A stretch of DNA of 64,000 nucleotides from DASSQJ01 sp963773655 (GTDB lineage Bacteria > Actinomycetota > Actinomycetes > Actinomycetales > Dermatophilaceae), in assembly GCA_963773655.1 (NCBI GenBank), contig CAVZBX010000008.1, forward strand, positions 73,031 to 137,030, read 5' to 3'. The notes beneath the pieces are model-generated. The model made no database searches, had not been told where the DNA came from, and saw only the letters and a program-made list of their open reading frames with translations. This document shows, in pieces, positions 55,452-63,385 of the stretch (position 1 is its first letter; each line of letters starts with the position of its first letter). Both the position numbers and the translations under genes were made by a program.

Positions 55452-56708
55452 TCAGGGCGTCTCGGCCAAGGTCGGAGCGCCCGGGAGGACCGGCTCGGCT
55501 GCGGACCGCTCCACGGGGACCGGCGGCCGGAACACCTCCCGGCCGAGGGCCAGCACGAGGTAGACCGCTCCCAGGCCGGTGACGACCGCCATCACGCCGA
55601 AGATCACGTGGTAGCTGATGATGGTCACGAGCAGCGCCCCGACCGCGAGGGACGCGGCCTGCGGCACCCCCATCACGACCTCGACCGCGGCGGAGACGCG
55701 GCCCATCAGCGCCTGCGGGGTGCGCCGCTGCATCAGCGTCGTGAACGCGATGAAGAGCACCGGCACGCTGTAGCCGAGCGGGACCACGGCGGCGAGCATC
55801 ACCACGAGGCTGGAGGTGGCGGCGACGACGGCGAGCGACCCGGCCAGGAGCGCGAGCCCGACCACGACGGCGCCGGTCTCGCCGAGGCGGCGCACCCAGC
55901 GGGAGGCCGTCAGCCCCCCGACGACGGCGCCGACGCCCTGGACGGTGGCCATGACCCCGGCGAAGGTGGCCGGCTTGTCGAAGGCGTCGAGGATGGCGAA
56001 GATGGCGGCCTCGGCGAAGCCGATGACGAGCAGCATCAGCCCGAAGGCGACGAGCGTGTGCCGGAGCAGGCGCTCGTGCACCAGGTGCTTCATCCCGCCG
56101 CTCATCTCGGCCCACCAGTGCTGGGGCTCCCGCACCGGGCGCTCCTCGCGCAGCGGGATCCACGCGACGAACGCGGCGGCGACGACGAAGGAGACGGCGT
56201 CGACGACCGCCACGGCGCCGCCACCGAACACGCCGAACATCCCGGCGCCGACGAGCGGGCCGAGCAGCCGGTAGCCCTCCTTGACCGTCTGCAGCGAGGA
56301 GTTCGCCTCGACGAGGAGGTGCTCGGGCATCAGCTCCTTGAGCAGGCCGTTCAGCGCGGCGGGCAGCACGATGAAGGAGATGCCGTAGAAGAACGCCACC
56401 ACCCAGATGACCCACACGTCGCTCGCGTCGCGCACGAGCAGGAGCGGCAGGACGACGAGGGACGAGGCGAGGTTGCCCCAGATGAGCAGCGGCCGGCGGC
56501 GGAAGCGGTCGATGAACATCCCGAGGAACGGGGCGAACAGCGCCGGCAGCACCATGAAGAGGAAGGTCAGGCCGGCCATCGCGTTCGAGCCGGTGAGGGT
56601 CTTCACCCAGATCGACAGCACGAGGAGCATCAGGGAGTCGCCGAGCATGCTCGTCGACATCCCGGCGAAGAGCCGCCGGAAACCGGTGACCTGGAAGGCC
56701 TCTCGCAT
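55452..56708 (-). CDS. MFS transporter
   Basis: A 418-residue permease with 12 predicted helices, starting MREAFQVTGFRRLFAGMSTSMLGDSLMLL. The loop 2-3 motif is GMFIDRFRRRPLLIWG, with PAALNGLLKELMPEHLLVEANSSLQTVKEG in the middle, typical of the enterobactin-exporter-like (MFS_3) group. LMQRRTPQALMGRVSAAVEVVMG is the matching C-half motif. Its ATG overlaps the stop of an ArsR-type regulator by one base (TGATG), so they are one operon and the regulator probably controls it. Export of a drug or other small molecule is inferred. Confidence 0.88.
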   Translation of the reverse strand: MREAFQVTGFRRLFAGMSTSMLGDSLMLLVLSIWVKTLTGSNAMAGLTFLFMVLPALFAPFLGMFIDRFRRRPLLIWGNLASSLVVLPLLLVRDASDVWVIWVVAFFYGISFIVLPAALNGLLKELMPEHLLVEANSSLQTVKEGYRLLGPLVGAGMFGVFGGGAVAVVDAVSFVVAAAFVAWIPLREERPVREPQHWWAEMSGGMKHLVHERLLRHTLVAFGLMLLVIGFAEAAIFAILDAFDKPATFAGVMATVQGVGAVVGGLTASRWVRRLGETGAVVVGLALLAGSLAVVAATSSLVVMLAAVVPLGYSVPVLFIAFTTLMQRRTPQALMGRVSAAVEVVMGVPQAASLAVGALLVTIISYHVIFGVMAVVTGLGAVYLVLALGREVFRPPVPVERSAAEPVLPGAPTLAETP

Positions 56709-57385
56709 CACTGCTCCTGGTTCTCGTCGGTGTGCCGCGAGGGGTGCGGCTGGGCGTCCTGGTCGGGGGTCGACCCCGTCGGTGCCGGCGCGTCCTCGGC
56801 CGTGACCGGCCGGCCGTCGGGGTGGTAGGCGGGCACCGCCCAGCCCATGACGGTGACGAGCCGCGAGCCCGGTGGGCGGAGCGTGGGGTCGTAGAGCCGG
56901 TCGAGGTGGCGCGTGGCCACCTGCCGGAGCTCCTCGACCAGCTCGGCGAACTCGTCCTCGGTGAGCCACATCGCGCCCTGGGTGGACCCGGCGGGCTCCC
57001 GCCAGCCGGGGTCGTCGGCGCCCAGCCACCGGCGGGCCTCGGCGTAGCGGGCCACCTCCCGGTCGACGAGCATCGCGGTGAGCGCCTCCCCCGCCAGCTG
57101 CGCCGCCTCCGAGGTGTCCTGCTCGCTCCACGACAGCCCGCGCGAGGCCGCCCGCCAGGGGCGGGCCCGGCCGGTGCCGCCGCCGGCCTCCTCGACGTAC
57201 CCGTGCTCGGCCAGCTTGCGCAGGTGCCAGGAGCAGTTGGCCGGCGACTCGTCGATGCGGGCGGCCAGCTCGGAGGCCGTCAGCGGCCCGAAGACGACGA
57301 GCTGCTCGAGGATCGCCATCCGGACCGGGTGGGCCAGCGCCCTGAGGTCGGTCGGGTCGGTCAGCCGTCGCGTCGTTCGCTCCAT
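56708..57385 (-). CDS. ArsR-type winged-helix regulator
   Basis: A 225-residue regulator starting MERTTRRLTDPTDLRALAHPVRMAILEQL. The HTH is LVVFGPLTASELAARIDESPANCSWHLRKLAEHGYVEEAGG, with the recognition helix SPANCSWHLRKLAE. The C-terminal ~130 residues are an acidic, helical extension containing AMLVDREVARYAEARRWLG, common in the larger HTH_20 subgroup. No arsenic-type Cys pair is seen in helix 3, so metal sensing is unlikely. A palindrome sits four bases from the start. It is co-transcribed with an MFS exporter. Confidence 0.85.
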   Translation of the reverse strand: MERTTRRLTDPTDLRALAHPVRMAILEQLVVFGPLTASELAARIDESPANCSWHLRKLAEHGYVEEAGGGTGRARPWRAASRGLSWSEQDTSEAAQLAGEALTAMLVDREVARYAEARRWLGADDPGWREPAGSTQGAMWLTEDEFAELVEELRQVATRHLDRLYDPTLRPPGSRLVTVMGWAVPAYHPDGRPVTAEDAPAPTGSTPDQDAQPHPSRHTDENQEQ

Positions 57386-57388
57386 GTG

Positions 57389-57406
57389 TCGAAAGTACTC
57401 TTTCGA
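57389..57406. promoter_or_regulatory. candidate operator of the ArsR-MFS operon
   Basis: TCGAAAG-TACT-CTTTCGA is an inverted repeat with exact 7-bp arms and a 4-base spacer, ending four bases from the regulator start. A second overlapping palindrome (CTTTCGAAAG, 57400-57409) extends it. The local AT-richness and position suit autoregulation. Confidence 0.6.
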
Positions 57407-57523
57407 AAGACTCCTTGCAACACCCTGCAGCAGGTCATGTGACCGATCGCTCGCAACTCGCTCGTCCGGCGGCCGGGCGTGCTCGGAGTGGGCGCTCACG
57501 CTCCGCCTCACTGACCCACGCGG

Positions 57524-57559
57524 CACCCGGCCCCGGGGTTCTCCCCCACGGGCCGGGTG
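57524..57559 (-). terminator. intrinsic hairpin downstream of the ArsR gene promoter region and ahead of the M14 gene end
   Basis: Exact 10-bp arms (CACCCGGCCC at 57524-57533 and GGGCCGGGTG at 57550-57559) with a 16-base loop lie 14 bases past the stop of the M14 carboxypeptidase. It is placed to end that minus-strand transcript before the ArsR operon. Confidence 0.65.
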
Positions 57560-57573
57560 TCGTCACCCGACGG

Positions 57574-60500
57574 TCAGTCGAGCAGGTGGTCCATCACCGC
57601 CTGCATGACCTCGGCACGGTCATCGGCACCGGAGACTCCCTCGAGGCCGAAGCCCAGGAGCACCGTGTCCGGGGTCGTGATCGAGGCGCCGACGGGGAAG
57701 CCGGACGCGTCCGTCGCGACCCAGTCGTTGGCGTTCGGCGAGCTGCCGGCGGGCGCACCGCTCACCGTCCACCCGCCGAGCCCGGCCTCGAACGACTCGG
57801 TCGAGCCGTCGGGGTAGGTGACGTCGTCGACGAAGACACCCAGCCCCTGGGTGGCCCAGTCGCTCGTGTACGTGATGGACACCTCGACCGTCGTGCCGGC
57901 CCACTCCGACAGGTCGACCTGCCACTCAGCCCATCCGGAGGAGTTGCCGCTGGCCGCGTTCCACGAGCCCGTGGTGCCGGTCGGCGTGCAGGACGGAGGG
58001 GTCCCCGTCCCCGGATCAGCCGGCTCGTAGGTCTGGTAGTGCTCGAGGAACGGGTGGAGGTCGAACCAGCCCGAGGGGCAGCTGTCGCCCACCGACGTGT
58101 CCGTGTGGCCACCCACGTCCGGGAGCGTGGTCCAGTCGTCCTGTCCCGGGGTCCGGGCCTCGACGTAGAGGTAGTCCCAGTCCGCCTCGGTGTCGTACGA
58201 GGTCCAGAAGCCGAGGGAACCGCCGCCCTCCGGCACCGCGACCTCGCGGGTGAGCCGCTTGTACGAGACGTCGGCGATCTGCGAGTAGACGTACTGGGTG
58301 CCGGAGTGCGGGGCGAACGGGCCACCCGGCTTGTCCCACTGCGACGACGGCCAGCTCTCGAACTGCGGGAACTCCTCGACCGGCAGGAGGCCGCTCGTCG
58401 CCACGAACGACGACGTCGACACCTGGTTCTGGGCGCTGTCCGGACCGTTGAGGGCCCACTGCAGCCCCTCGAACGGCGTCGCCGACCCGATGACGTCGAA
58501 GGCGTTCCCGTCGCCGTCGAGGCCGTCCTGACGGATCGCGGCGTAGCCGCCGAAGTAGTACTGGAGGACGTCGTTGACCCCGTCGCCCGAGCCCCGCAGC
58601 GCGAGGCACCGGCGCGGGTCCGTCCCCTCCGGCGGCGGGCTGCAGGAGATCTCGCCCTTGGGGTCGAACAGCTGGGTCCCGACGTTTCCGGTGTACTGCT
58701 CCGCGGCCCAGTCCCCGGTGTAGAGCACCTTGCCGCCCCGGTTGAGGTAGGAGCGGAACTCGAGGATCTCGTCCATCGCGAGCCGGTCGGCGTTGCCGCC
58801 GCCGAGCCCCGCGGTGCGGGTGACGATGTCGTCGCCGGTGTACCAGACGACGGCGTCGTAGTGGCTCAGCACCCCGAGCTCGTCGGGAGCGGTGCGGCCC
58901 CGCGCGTCGACGTCGTAAAGGTCGGAGTCGATGCCGTCGGCCGACAGCGCCGCGCTGTAGTAGTCCGCGTAGTGCAGCTCCGGGGTCTGCGCGGGCGATG
59001 CGCCCGTGTAGTCCTCAGCGGCCACGACGAGCACCCGGTTACCGGTCTCCGAGACCGCCTCGTAGGTGAAGGACTCGCTCCTCGCGCCACCACCCTCGAA
59101 CCAGACCTCGACCGAGTCACCGGGGTCGGTGCCGGTGACGGTTCCGCGCATCCGGTGGTAGTAGACGTCGACGGGCGTGTACCGCTCGCCCCCGGCCCAC
59201 TCCTGCGTCGGGGCCGACTGCTCCTCACCGCCGTTGATCCGGTACTTCAGCGTGACCTCGCCGATGCTCCGCTTGGCCAGCACCTCGACCGGCTGGGGGT
59301 CACCGTACGAGTACTCGAACGAGAAGTTCGCGTCGGGGACCCCCGCCTTGTAGGGGTCCTCGGAGTCGATGGAGAAGGGCTTGGTCTCGATGCCGAGCAC
59401 GGACACCGGGTCGTCGGGGTCGACCGCCGACTGGGCGACCGACCGTGCGAACGGCAGGTTCCGCTCGAACTCCTGCTGCACGAGCGCCTCGTCGTCCGGG
59501 AAGACGAAGCCGCAGCCCGCGCAGCCCTCCGACAGCTCAGGGGTCCAGGCGATGGTCCCCGTCTCGGCGTGGGCGTAGTCCGTGGTCTCCCCGTTCGTCA
59601 CGTAGAGGACGTCGGAGCTGAGGCCCGGGTGGAAGCCCTCGATGGACGCCTCGTCGAGGTTGCCGGACATCGCGTAGTAGATCGGGTCGTCGGCGGTCGG
59701 GGTGGCGATCTGCCAGCCTTCCGCGTAGAGGAGCCACTCGCCGTTGGAGTGGTAGTTCACCTGGAAGGCGAAGCCGATCCTGTCGAGCAGGCCCTGGAGC
59801 GCCTTGGTCTCCGGCTCCGAGGTCGGCGACGGGCCGCGGTAGGTCTCGCTCGACGGGCTCGGGGAGGAGCCCTCGTTGTCGTAGCCCCAGTGGCTGGGGT
59901 AGTTGCGGTTGGGGTCGACGCCGTCGCCGAAGTTCGCCTCGCCGTTGCCGTCGTTGTCGCGCAGGTTCTTCCGCCACAACCGCTCGTTGTCGAACGTGTA
60001 CTGGTAGCCGTCGGGGTTGGCGACCGGGACGAACCACAGCTCGGTGGTCTTGAGGAGGTCCTTGACCTCCTTGTCGTTGTTCTTCCAGCCGTCCAGGTAC
60101 CAGAACATCAGGCGCCGGTCGACCTCGGCGGCGATCCACTCGCGGGCGTGCTGGGTGGCGCTGTAGAGCACGGCGGGCCGGGATCCGTCCTTCATGCCGC
60201 GGGCGCCCTGGGTGATCTTGAGCGCGAGGATGTCGCGGCCCTGGTACGTGGTGCCCAGCGAGACGAGCTTGGCGACCTGTGGGTACCGCGCGGCGGCCTC
60301 CCGCATCTGGTCGGCGATGCCGCCGGGCTCGTCGTAGGAGCGCCACACGGTGTACCCGCTCGCGGCCTGCTCCTCGGCCATCTGGCGCAGGGTCTTGCCC
60401 TTGACGCGGGTCAGCTTGACGTCGATGCCCTGCGCCTTGAGGCGTCCCTGCTCCCCCGGCGAGAGGACGAGCCCGACCTCGACCTGGTTGCCCTTGGCCT

Positions 60501-60693
60501 GCTGGTCCGTGACGTCGTAACCGGCCTGCACGAGGTCCTTGAGCTGGTCCACCGTGACCACGGCCGTGTAGGCGTCGAGGTGCCCACCCCCTCCCCCGTT
60601 GGGCGCCGCGCTCGTGGCCTGTATCGGCAGGACCACCGCGACCGCAGCCACCACAGCGACGACTAGGGTCCTCGTGTGTCGGGTCAACTTCAT
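57574..60693 (-). CDS. secreted M14-family zinc carboxypeptidase with long C-terminal extension
   Basis: A 1039-residue exported protein; GGAGGGAGA precedes the ATG. The signal peptide is about residues 1-29 (ending ATSAA). After a ~85-residue propeptide-like region the M14 domain (about 110-420) holds zinc ligands H182 and E185 in TQHAREWIAAE and H315 in NYHSNGEW, N262/R263 in DPNRNYPSHWG, and the catalytic E386 in TPELSEG. From ~470 a beta domain (VTLKYRINGGEEQSAP), a Rossmann-like segment (VLVVAAEDYTGASP, LGVLSHYDAVVWYTGDD) and a jellyroll-like end (SLGFWTSYDTEADWDYLYVEARTPG) follow. It resembles large M14 and immune-inhibitor-A-type secreted proteases. Secretion and peptide degradation outside are inferred. 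Confidence 0.92.
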   Translation of the reverse strand: MKLTRHTRTLVVAVVAAVAVVLPIQATSAAPNGGGGGHLDAYTAVVTVDQLKDLVQAGYDVTDQQAKGNQVEVGLVLSPGEQGRLKAQGIDVKLTRVKGKTLRQMAEEQAASGYTVWRSYDEPGGIADQMREAAARYPQVAKLVSLGTTYQGRDILALKITQGARGMKDGSRPAVLYSATQHAREWIAAEVDRRLMFWYLDGWKNNDKEVKDLLKTTELWFVPVANPDGYQYTFDNERLWRKNLRDNDGNGEANFGDGVDPNRNYPSHWGYDNEGSSPSPSSETYRGPSPTSEPETKALQGLLDRIGFAFQVNYHSNGEWLLYAEGWQIATPTADDPIYYAMSGNLDEASIEGFHPGLSSDVLYVTNGETTDYAHAETGTIAWTPELSEGCAGCGFVFPDDEALVQQEFERNLPFARSVAQSAVDPDDPVSVLGIETKPFSIDSEDPYKAGVPDANFSFEYSYGDPQPVEVLAKRSIGEVTLKYRINGGEEQSAPTQEWAGGERYTPVDVYYHRMRGTVTGTDPGDSVEVWFEGGGARSESFTYEAVSETGNRVLVVAAEDYTGASPAQTPELHYADYYSAALSADGIDSDLYDVDARGRTAPDELGVLSHYDAVVWYTGDDIVTRTAGLGGGNADRLAMDEILEFRSYLNRGGKVLYTGDWAAEQYTGNVGTQLFDPKGEISCSPPPEGTDPRRCLALRGSGDGVNDVLQYYFGGYAAIRQDGLDGDGNAFDVIGSATPFEGLQWALNGPDSAQNQVSTSSFVATSGLLPVEEFPQFESWPSSQWDKPGGPFAPHSGTQYVYSQIADVSYKRLTREVAVPEGGGSLGFWTSYDTEADWDYLYVEARTPGQDDWTTLPDVGGHTDTSVGDSCPSGWFDLHPFLEHYQTYEPADPGTGTPPSCTPTGTTGSWNAASGNSSGWAEWQVDLSEWAGTTVEVSITYTSDWATQGLGVFVDDVTYPDGSTESFEAGLGGWTVSGAPAGSSPNANDWVATDASGFPVGASITTPDTVLLGFGLEGVSGADDRAEVMQAVMDHLLD

Positions 60694-60716
60694 GGCGGTC
60701 TCCCTCCGACCCCCCG

Positions 60717-60734
60717 TTGTGACCCCAATCACAA
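60717..60734 (-). promoter_or_regulatory. CRP/GlxR-type box upstream of the M14 carboxypeptidase
   Basis: TTGTGACCCCAATCACAA has exact 6-bp arms and a 6-base spacer, matching TGTGA-N6-TCACA. It lies 24-41 bases upstream of the start codon, a position that suits repression or control of a short leader. Confidence 0.7.
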
Positions 60735-60961
60735 TCCCACCGACGCGGGTGGACGGCAACCCCTGGGGCTCAGCAGATGCCGAGCCGCCTGACGGCTCCC
60801 GCGGACGTGCCCCGCAGACCACCTCTTCCTCGCCCTGAAACGTGTGCGGCAGGCGTCCTGCTCTGGCTGCTCCTGTCGCGACGCCACATGCCGGCCGCGT
60901 GTCGCGAACTTCGTCGCCGGACACCGTCCAGCACGGTCGGTTCGGTCGGCCCAGCCCGTCC

Positions 60962-60989
60962 GGGCGGGCCGGCTGGAACCGGCCCGCCC
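60962..60989 (-). terminator. intrinsic hairpin downstream of the small secreted protein gene
   Basis: Exact 11-bp arms (GGGCGGGCCGG and complement) with a 6-base loop lie 16 bases after the stop at 61005. The rest of the 60735-61004 gap, which also carries the upstream region of the M14 gene, shows no gene. Confidence 0.75.
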
Positions 60990-61004
60990 CCGAGGGGCGC
61001 GAGG

Positions 61005-61550
61005 TCAGCCGACCAGGACCGGACGGTTGACGATGTTGCCCTCGCCGGAGGACGCCTGGACGTGGTACTCCCACGTTCCCCAGACCGCGTAGTCCGCGTT
61101 GCCGGTGTAGCGCGGGTCGCTCTGGCTGACGATGAGGTACGAGTAGTGGGTGCCGTCGGAGCAGTTGATCTGGTTGGTGATCCACCCCTCGTTCATGTAG
61201 GCGTCGTTGCCGTAGTCGGCCCGGTAGACGTTCTGGTAGTCGCAGGTGACGAGCGACGCGGCGTCGAGCTCGTCCACGCTGGAGACCGACCCGAGGACGC
61301 GACCGTCACCCAGGTCCTGGTACCAGTCCCCGTTGTCGTCCTCGGCGTAGAGGGCGGTGTAGTGGCCGCTCACGTACACACCGGCGTCGCTGTATCCGTT
61401 GCCGTCCGCGTCGATCCGGTCGACCTGCCCGGGCGCGTTCTTCTGGCCCTTCTGGAAGTCGAGCGAGTCGGCGTTCGCGGTCGTGGCGAGGCCGATGGAG
61501 GCGAGGCCCACGACGGCGAGGGCGGCGGCGGTACGGGTGATGGAACGCAT
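61005..61550 (-). CDS. small secreted hypothetical protein
   Basis: A 181-residue protein with a clear signal peptide (MRSITRTAAALAVVGLASIGLATTANA, about 27 residues). AGGAGTG lies upstream of the ATG. The mature part is acidic and rich in Asp, Asn, Tyr and Gly with two Cys in VTCDYQNVYRADYGND and QINCSDGTHYSY, which may form a disulfide. RIDADGNGYSDAGVYVSG and AEDDNGDWYQDLGDG resemble calcium-loop-like stretches, although no canonical EF-hand is complete. I do not recognise a family. A hairpin follows it, and the upstream gap holds a short inverted repeat. Confidence 0.7.
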   Translation of the reverse strand: MRSITRTAAALAVVGLASIGLATTANADSLDFQKGQKNAPGQVDRIDADGNGYSDAGVYVSGHYTALYAEDDNGDWYQDLGDGRVLGSVSSVDELDAASLVTCDYQNVYRADYGNDAYMNEGWITNQINCSDGTHYSYLIVSQSDPRYTGNADYAVWGTWEYHVQASSGEGNIVNRPVLVG

Positions 61551-61945
61551 GGTGATGCTTCACTCCTGGGTTCGGATGGGTTGGGCCGGACGGCCCGGAC
61601 ACGGCTCACGCACGGTGAGCCACCTCCCGGTCCCCCGGTCCGCGGCGACATGGCGCTGACGTGTGCGCCTGGCGATGTCCCGATGGATGGTGCCCGACTG
61701 TCTGCAGCGCGAAGGCTTCGGGACGGCGCCCCCAAAGGCGCTTGCCTCCCCTGCCCCAGCGTGGAGTCTCGCACCAGGGCGAGCGCTGCGTCGGGGTTCC
61801 GGAAGGATTCCCGATGTTGAGAGGATTCGTCCCGGATACCGGGCAGCCGCAGGCCAACGCGTCCTCCAGTAGTGCGTCGCCCCCCGGCTGCGGGCTCCGG
61901 AGGTGCCCTCGGAGTCGGTCAGCGCGTCTCGCCGGCCAACTCCTG
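61551..61945. other. gene-poor gap upstream of the secreted protein gene
   Basis: No convincing gene is visible. GGCTCAC-GCACG-GTGAGCC (61603-61621) is an inverted repeat with 7-bp arms 53 bases upstream of the secreted protein start and may be an operator. Open frames here have unnatural composition and lack start signals. The 3' end of the damaged gene to the right could reach into this region. Confidence 0.5.
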
Positions 61946-62701
61946 CTAAGTCGTTGGGCCGGGACGGGATCGTGTCGCCGGCTGGCGGCCCTCGCGATGT
62001 CGGCGGCGAGCCGACGGCCCTGCTTCGCGGTCAGGCCGAGCGCCTCGTGGGACACCTGCACCGTCATGCTCCGGGTCGCCTCCGGGGCTCGTGTGGAGGA
62101 GGAGAGCCGGACGCCGGACGCCACGGAGAACACCGTGGTCTCGCCCGTCAGTGAAGGCGAGGTGTGGATGTCTGGCACTCCCGCCTCTCTCGACCGCTCG
62201 AGCTGCTCCATGGCCCCTTTGACCTCGCGCAGACGCAGTGCCGGCCGCTTCCGCCGGGGTACTGACGACCTGCCACTCACACCCCGTCGAAGCGGCACCC
62301 CGGTCGGCTCCACTCCGCGGACACCTTGGCCGCCCCGGGTCGAAGTCCTCGCACGACAGCCCGTCCGGACCGCCGCCTCCGACCGACTCCAGGATCCGCT
62401 CGGAGAGCGCACGCCCGGCCATCTGCGTGACCGCGTCCACCACCCCGTGGGTCATCGCCCACCAGAACAGCGCGGCCCCGGCGAGCACGAGCAGCGGACG
62501 GAAGGCGCCCTTCCACCGCTTCCCGGGTGGACGCTTGGGAGCAGGACCACGGCGCCCGGGCGGCGATGCGGCGGCCGACGCCGGCGCACCCAACCGTCGC
62601 CCCGACCTCCGGGAACGGCTCACGCCGGCCCGTCGCTGCAGGTCGGCCCCGATGGCGGCGAGCAGCTGCGGGTCGGTCGTCGTGGACGGGAACTCCGTCA
62701 T
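61946..62701 (-). pseudogene. membrane-anchored hypothetical protein, frameshifted
   Basis: The ATG at 62701 (MTEFPSTTTDPQLLAAIGADLQRRAGV) shares one base with the stop of the NERD gene (TGATG). A basic linker (GRRLGAPASAAASPPGRRGPAPKRPPGKRW) precedes one membrane helix (FRPLLVLAGAALFWWAM). The external region LSERILESVGGGGPDGLSCEDFDPGRP follows. Near 62230 the frame changes to VKGAMEQLERSREAGVPDIHTSP and VFSVASGVRLSSSTRAPEATRSMTVQVSHEALGLTAKQGRRLAADIARAA. The 3' end is not certain. No family recognised. Confidence 0.5.
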
Positions 62702-63276
62702 CACCAGGGTGGAGAGCCGATGCACGCGTCGTCTTCCACCAAGCGTGGACGTCCCGCGAGCCACTCCACCAGACGGCCGACCGGCACGATCCACACCCCA
62801 CGGACCATCTGCGGGTCGCCGAAGCCGGCCGACCGGCTTCCGGCCAGGCAGAGCACCGGCGTCACCGGACCGCTCAGGCGCTCGGCCATCTCACGGCCCA
62901 TCGCGTGCACCTTGGCGACTCGGCGTGCTTGGAGTCGTGCGTCGTCTTCCCGGTTGCATCCCATCGGTGCTGGTAGCAGCCCGCCGAGCGCACGGGGTGA
63001 CGTTGCCGGCCCAGTTCTTGGCTCGACGAGGATCACGCCCGGCGGCCCCACGACCACGTGGTCGAGGTTCGACTCGGTCAGCCCCGGCCGCAGAGCCGGT
63101 CGTGGACACCACGAAAGGCGTGTCCAGCACGGAGAGCGCCTCGGCGACGCGCCGTTCACCTTCGGCCCCGGCCGCCAAGCGGCGGCTTCCGCGTCCCCAC
63201 TGGCACGCAGCATCTCCGCCCTGCGCTCGGCGCTTCCCCCGGGCCCCCCCACGGCACCTCTCTCTCGCGGCGTCAT
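62701..63276 (-). pseudogene. NERD-domain protein, multiply frameshifted
   Basis: The ATG at 63276 (MTPRERGAVGG) leads to ERRAEMLRASGDAEAA. The adjacent frame gives AAGAEGERRVAEALSVLDTPFVVST, then back to LTESNLDHVVVGPPGVILVEPR, and RAKNWAGNVTP in the other, together the NERD nuclease-like core (NLDHVVVGPPGVILVEAKNWAG). The C-terminal part KVHAMGREMAERLSGPVTPVLCLAGSRSAGF with VRGVWIVPVGRLVEWLAGRP is in frame to the stop. Three or more breaks. Function would be DNA processing by family analogy. Confidence 0.65.
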
Positions 63277-63385
63277 CCTGACACCACGAGCTGCATCGCC
63301 GCAGGTGAACGGCCCCGACCGTAGGGCCGAACCACTGTCAGTGGTCACCTCTAGCGTTGGGTGCACCAGGGGGAAGGGGGATGCC

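Noticed and set aside
57415..60666. Long plus-strand open frame antisense to the M14 carboxypeptidase
   Set aside because: Composition reflects the complementary GC3 pattern; no ribosome-binding site or recognisable domain, while the minus strand encodes a complete M14 enzyme with a signal peptide.
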